64,000 bases of DNA from JAAFIW01 sp031414805 (lineage in GTDB: Bacteria > Pseudomonadota > Gammaproteobacteria > Burkholderiales > Burkholderiaceae_C): positions 38,271 through 102,270 of the forward strand of contig JANOQJ010000048.1 in the NCBI GenBank assembly GCA_031414805.1, given 5' to 3'. The translations under genes and the position numbers were made by a program. Within the stretch, counting starts at the first letter, position 1. Every line of letters starts with the position of its first letter. Of this stretch, positions 62,799-64,000 are shown in pieces. The notes under the pieces were generated by a model, which ran no database searches, was not told the DNA's origin, and saw nothing but the letters and a program-made list of their open reading frames with translations.

Positions 62799-63839
62799 AT
62801 GACCAAACGAAGCCTCTCCAGCGTCTGGGCCAAAACGTTTCAGCGCAGCATGGCCACCTTGACCCGTACCACCGTGCGAGCGGGTCAGCGCACGGCACGC
62901 GTGGCTCTAAAAAAGGGTGTGCTGAAACTGGTGGCCAACCCCCCGCCCCGTGGCGTGGGTGAATGGGTTTCGGGCATGGCCATGGGCCCGACAGGGGTGC
63001 GTCGCTACCGCCTGTACCGGCCCGCCGGTGCCCGCGCTGGCCAGCGCTTGCCCTTGATGGTGATGCTGCACGGCTGCGGGCAGGACGCCAACAGTTTTGC
63101 CACGAGCACCCGCATGAACAGCCTGGCCCAACGCGAGGGGTTTTGGGTGCTGTACCCCGAGCAGGATCGGCTGTCGAATATGCAGGGCTGCTGGAACTGG
63201 TTTGAGACCGATTCGGGCCGAGCGTATGGCGAGGTCGCGCTGATCATGGCGGCTATTGACCAGGTGCTGACGCTGTATCCGGTCGACCGTGCGCGTGTGG
63301 CGGTGGCCGGGCTGTCGGCCGGTGCCAGCATGGCCGCGCTGGTCGCCACGCGCCACCCGCAGCGCTTTCAGGCGGTGGTGATGCACTCGGGCATTCCGCC
63401 GGGTGTGGCGCATTCCGGGCTGTCGGCGCTGGGGGCCATGCGTGGCAGCCGCAATTCGGCACTGCCGTCCAGTACCGCCAGCGCCACCGCCAGAGCGCAA
63501 CCATGGCCCCCATTGTTGGTGATCCATGGAAAGCAGGATGCGGTGGTGAGCATCACGCACGCGCAGGCTGCGGTGCAACTGTGGGCGGGTGGGGTCAGCA
63601 CAGCGGCAGCCAGCCCGGCGCGCACCAGCCAGCGCGGCAAGCGCCATCCAGCCGCGGTCACCAATTACAAACAAGGCACAGGCCGCCAGGCGCACACCGT
63701 TGCCACGCTGGTAGAAGTGGGCCGTTTGGGCCACGCCTGGAGCGGTGGCTTGGCCAGCCAGCCATTTGGCGACGCGCACGGCCCTGACGCATCGCGCATG
63801 GCGTGGACGTTTGCTGCCAAACAGTTCGGTTTGAAGTGA
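62799..63839 (+). CDS. PHB-depolymerase-family (LpqC-type) esterase
   Basis: A 346-residue alpha/beta hydrolase. LMVMLHGCGQDANSFA, the nucleophile Ser173 in AGLSAGASMA, Asp247 in GKQDAVV and His312 in RLGHAWSGG form the triad. The N-terminus is basic and amphipathic, with no clear signal peptide, so it could be an intracellular PHB depolymerase/esterase. An Ala/Ser/Arg-rich insert (about residues 262-285) lies before the His. Confidence 0.85.
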   Translation: MTKRSLSSVWAKTFQRSMATLTRTTVRAGQRTARVALKKGVLKLVANPPPRGVGEWVSGMAMGPTGVRRYRLYRPAGARAGQRLPLMVMLHGCGQDANSFATSTRMNSLAQREGFWVLYPEQDRLSNMQGCWNWFETDSGRAYGEVALIMAAIDQVLTLYPVDRARVAVAGLSAGASMAALVATRHPQRFQAVVMHSGIPPGVAHSGLSALGAMRGSRNSALPSSTASATARAQPWPPLLVIHGKQDAVVSITHAQAAVQLWAGGVSTAAASPARTSQRGKRHPAAVTNYKQGTGRQAHTVATLVEVGRLGHAWSGGLASQPFGDAHGPDASRMAWTFAAKQFGLK

Positions 63840-63847
63840 AAAGGGAT

Positions 63848-63882
63848 GTTTGCCCCTACAAATACTGCTCAAGATGCTATGG
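63848..63882 (+). repeat. TGCTTGAGCA dispersed repeat, copy 17 (short)
   Basis: GCCCCTACAAATACTGCTC then AAGATGCTATGG, a shortened copy downstream of the esterase gene. The remaining bases to 64000 hold a GGATCCAC...GTGGATCC inverted pair (about 63951-63976) and no supported gene. Confidence 0.7.
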
Positions 63883-64000
63883 ATGCCCCCTCCCCACGGG
63901 GAACAGAGACCGGGGTAATTTGAAGGCCGTTGAACAGCCGTTTATCAAGGGGGATCCACACAAATCGGGTGGATCCTCTGATGGATACGGCATCAACGTG

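Overview
The window reads as chromosome of a betaproteobacterium of the family Comamonadaceae, close to Rhodoferax/Polaromonas/Acidovorax types. This is an inference from four things: high-GC codon use; the gene order hisCBHAFIE, hinT, tatABC, degS-like, NIF3, mscL, petABC, sspAB; the pair dciA / M23 peptidase / secA; and many Bug (TctC) and TRAP uptake genes. No phage, plasmid, insertion-sequence transposase or CRISPR array was seen.

Layout. 1-9.1 kb is accessory: an AraC/DMT-exporter pair, a nucleotidyltransferase-fold protein, a bicupin with a perfect 18-bp operator, an orphan Bug protein, LysR, a small cupin, threonine aldolase and two small conserved proteins. 9.3-16.6 kb is a catabolic cluster that looks like the aerobic CoA-thioester ('hybrid') route for 2-aminobenzoate (anthranilate): a monooxygenase/reductase fusion, MarR, enoyl-CoA hydratase, acyl-CoA dehydrogenase, aryl-CoA ligase and a Rid protein. 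16.7-19.2 kb holds an orphan hybrid histidine kinase and a VapBC-type toxin-antitoxin pair whose toxin gene overlaps hisC.

19.2-43.6 kb is mostly core. It carries the histidine operon without hisG and hisD and split by an inverted three-FAS1-domain lipoprotein gene. Then follow hinT, tatABC, a DegS-like protease, a degenerate GGDEF protein, NIF3, pdxA, mscL, the cytochrome bc1 operon (petABC), sspAB, tRNA-Thr, dciA, an M23 peptidase, secA, a BON-LysM protein and coaX. 43.6-48.2 kb is a gluconate-type operon (gntK plus a TRAP transporter) facing a LacI-family regulator, with two operators between them. After slmA, a YfbM-like gene and a PdeM-like phosphoesterase comes a second sugar-acid locus (50.6-59.1 kb): an Ldh_2-family dehydrogenase, a UxaA-family dehydratase, a TRAP transporter, a FadR-type regulator, an SDR dehydrogenase and an FAH-family hydrolase. 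The window ends with an S9 peptidase lipoprotein, a NarK-like MFS transporter and a PHB-depolymerase-family esterase.

The most unusual signal is a dispersed element of about 45-65 bp with core TGCTTGAGCA. It occurs about 17 times in 64 kb. It lies between genes, but also inside or at the ends of genes, where it is translated in preferred frames (ALVNTAQAAIKIVA-like). It supplies start codons, signal peptides, a C-terminal tail and internal protein segments. At least four other palindromic repeat families are interspersed.
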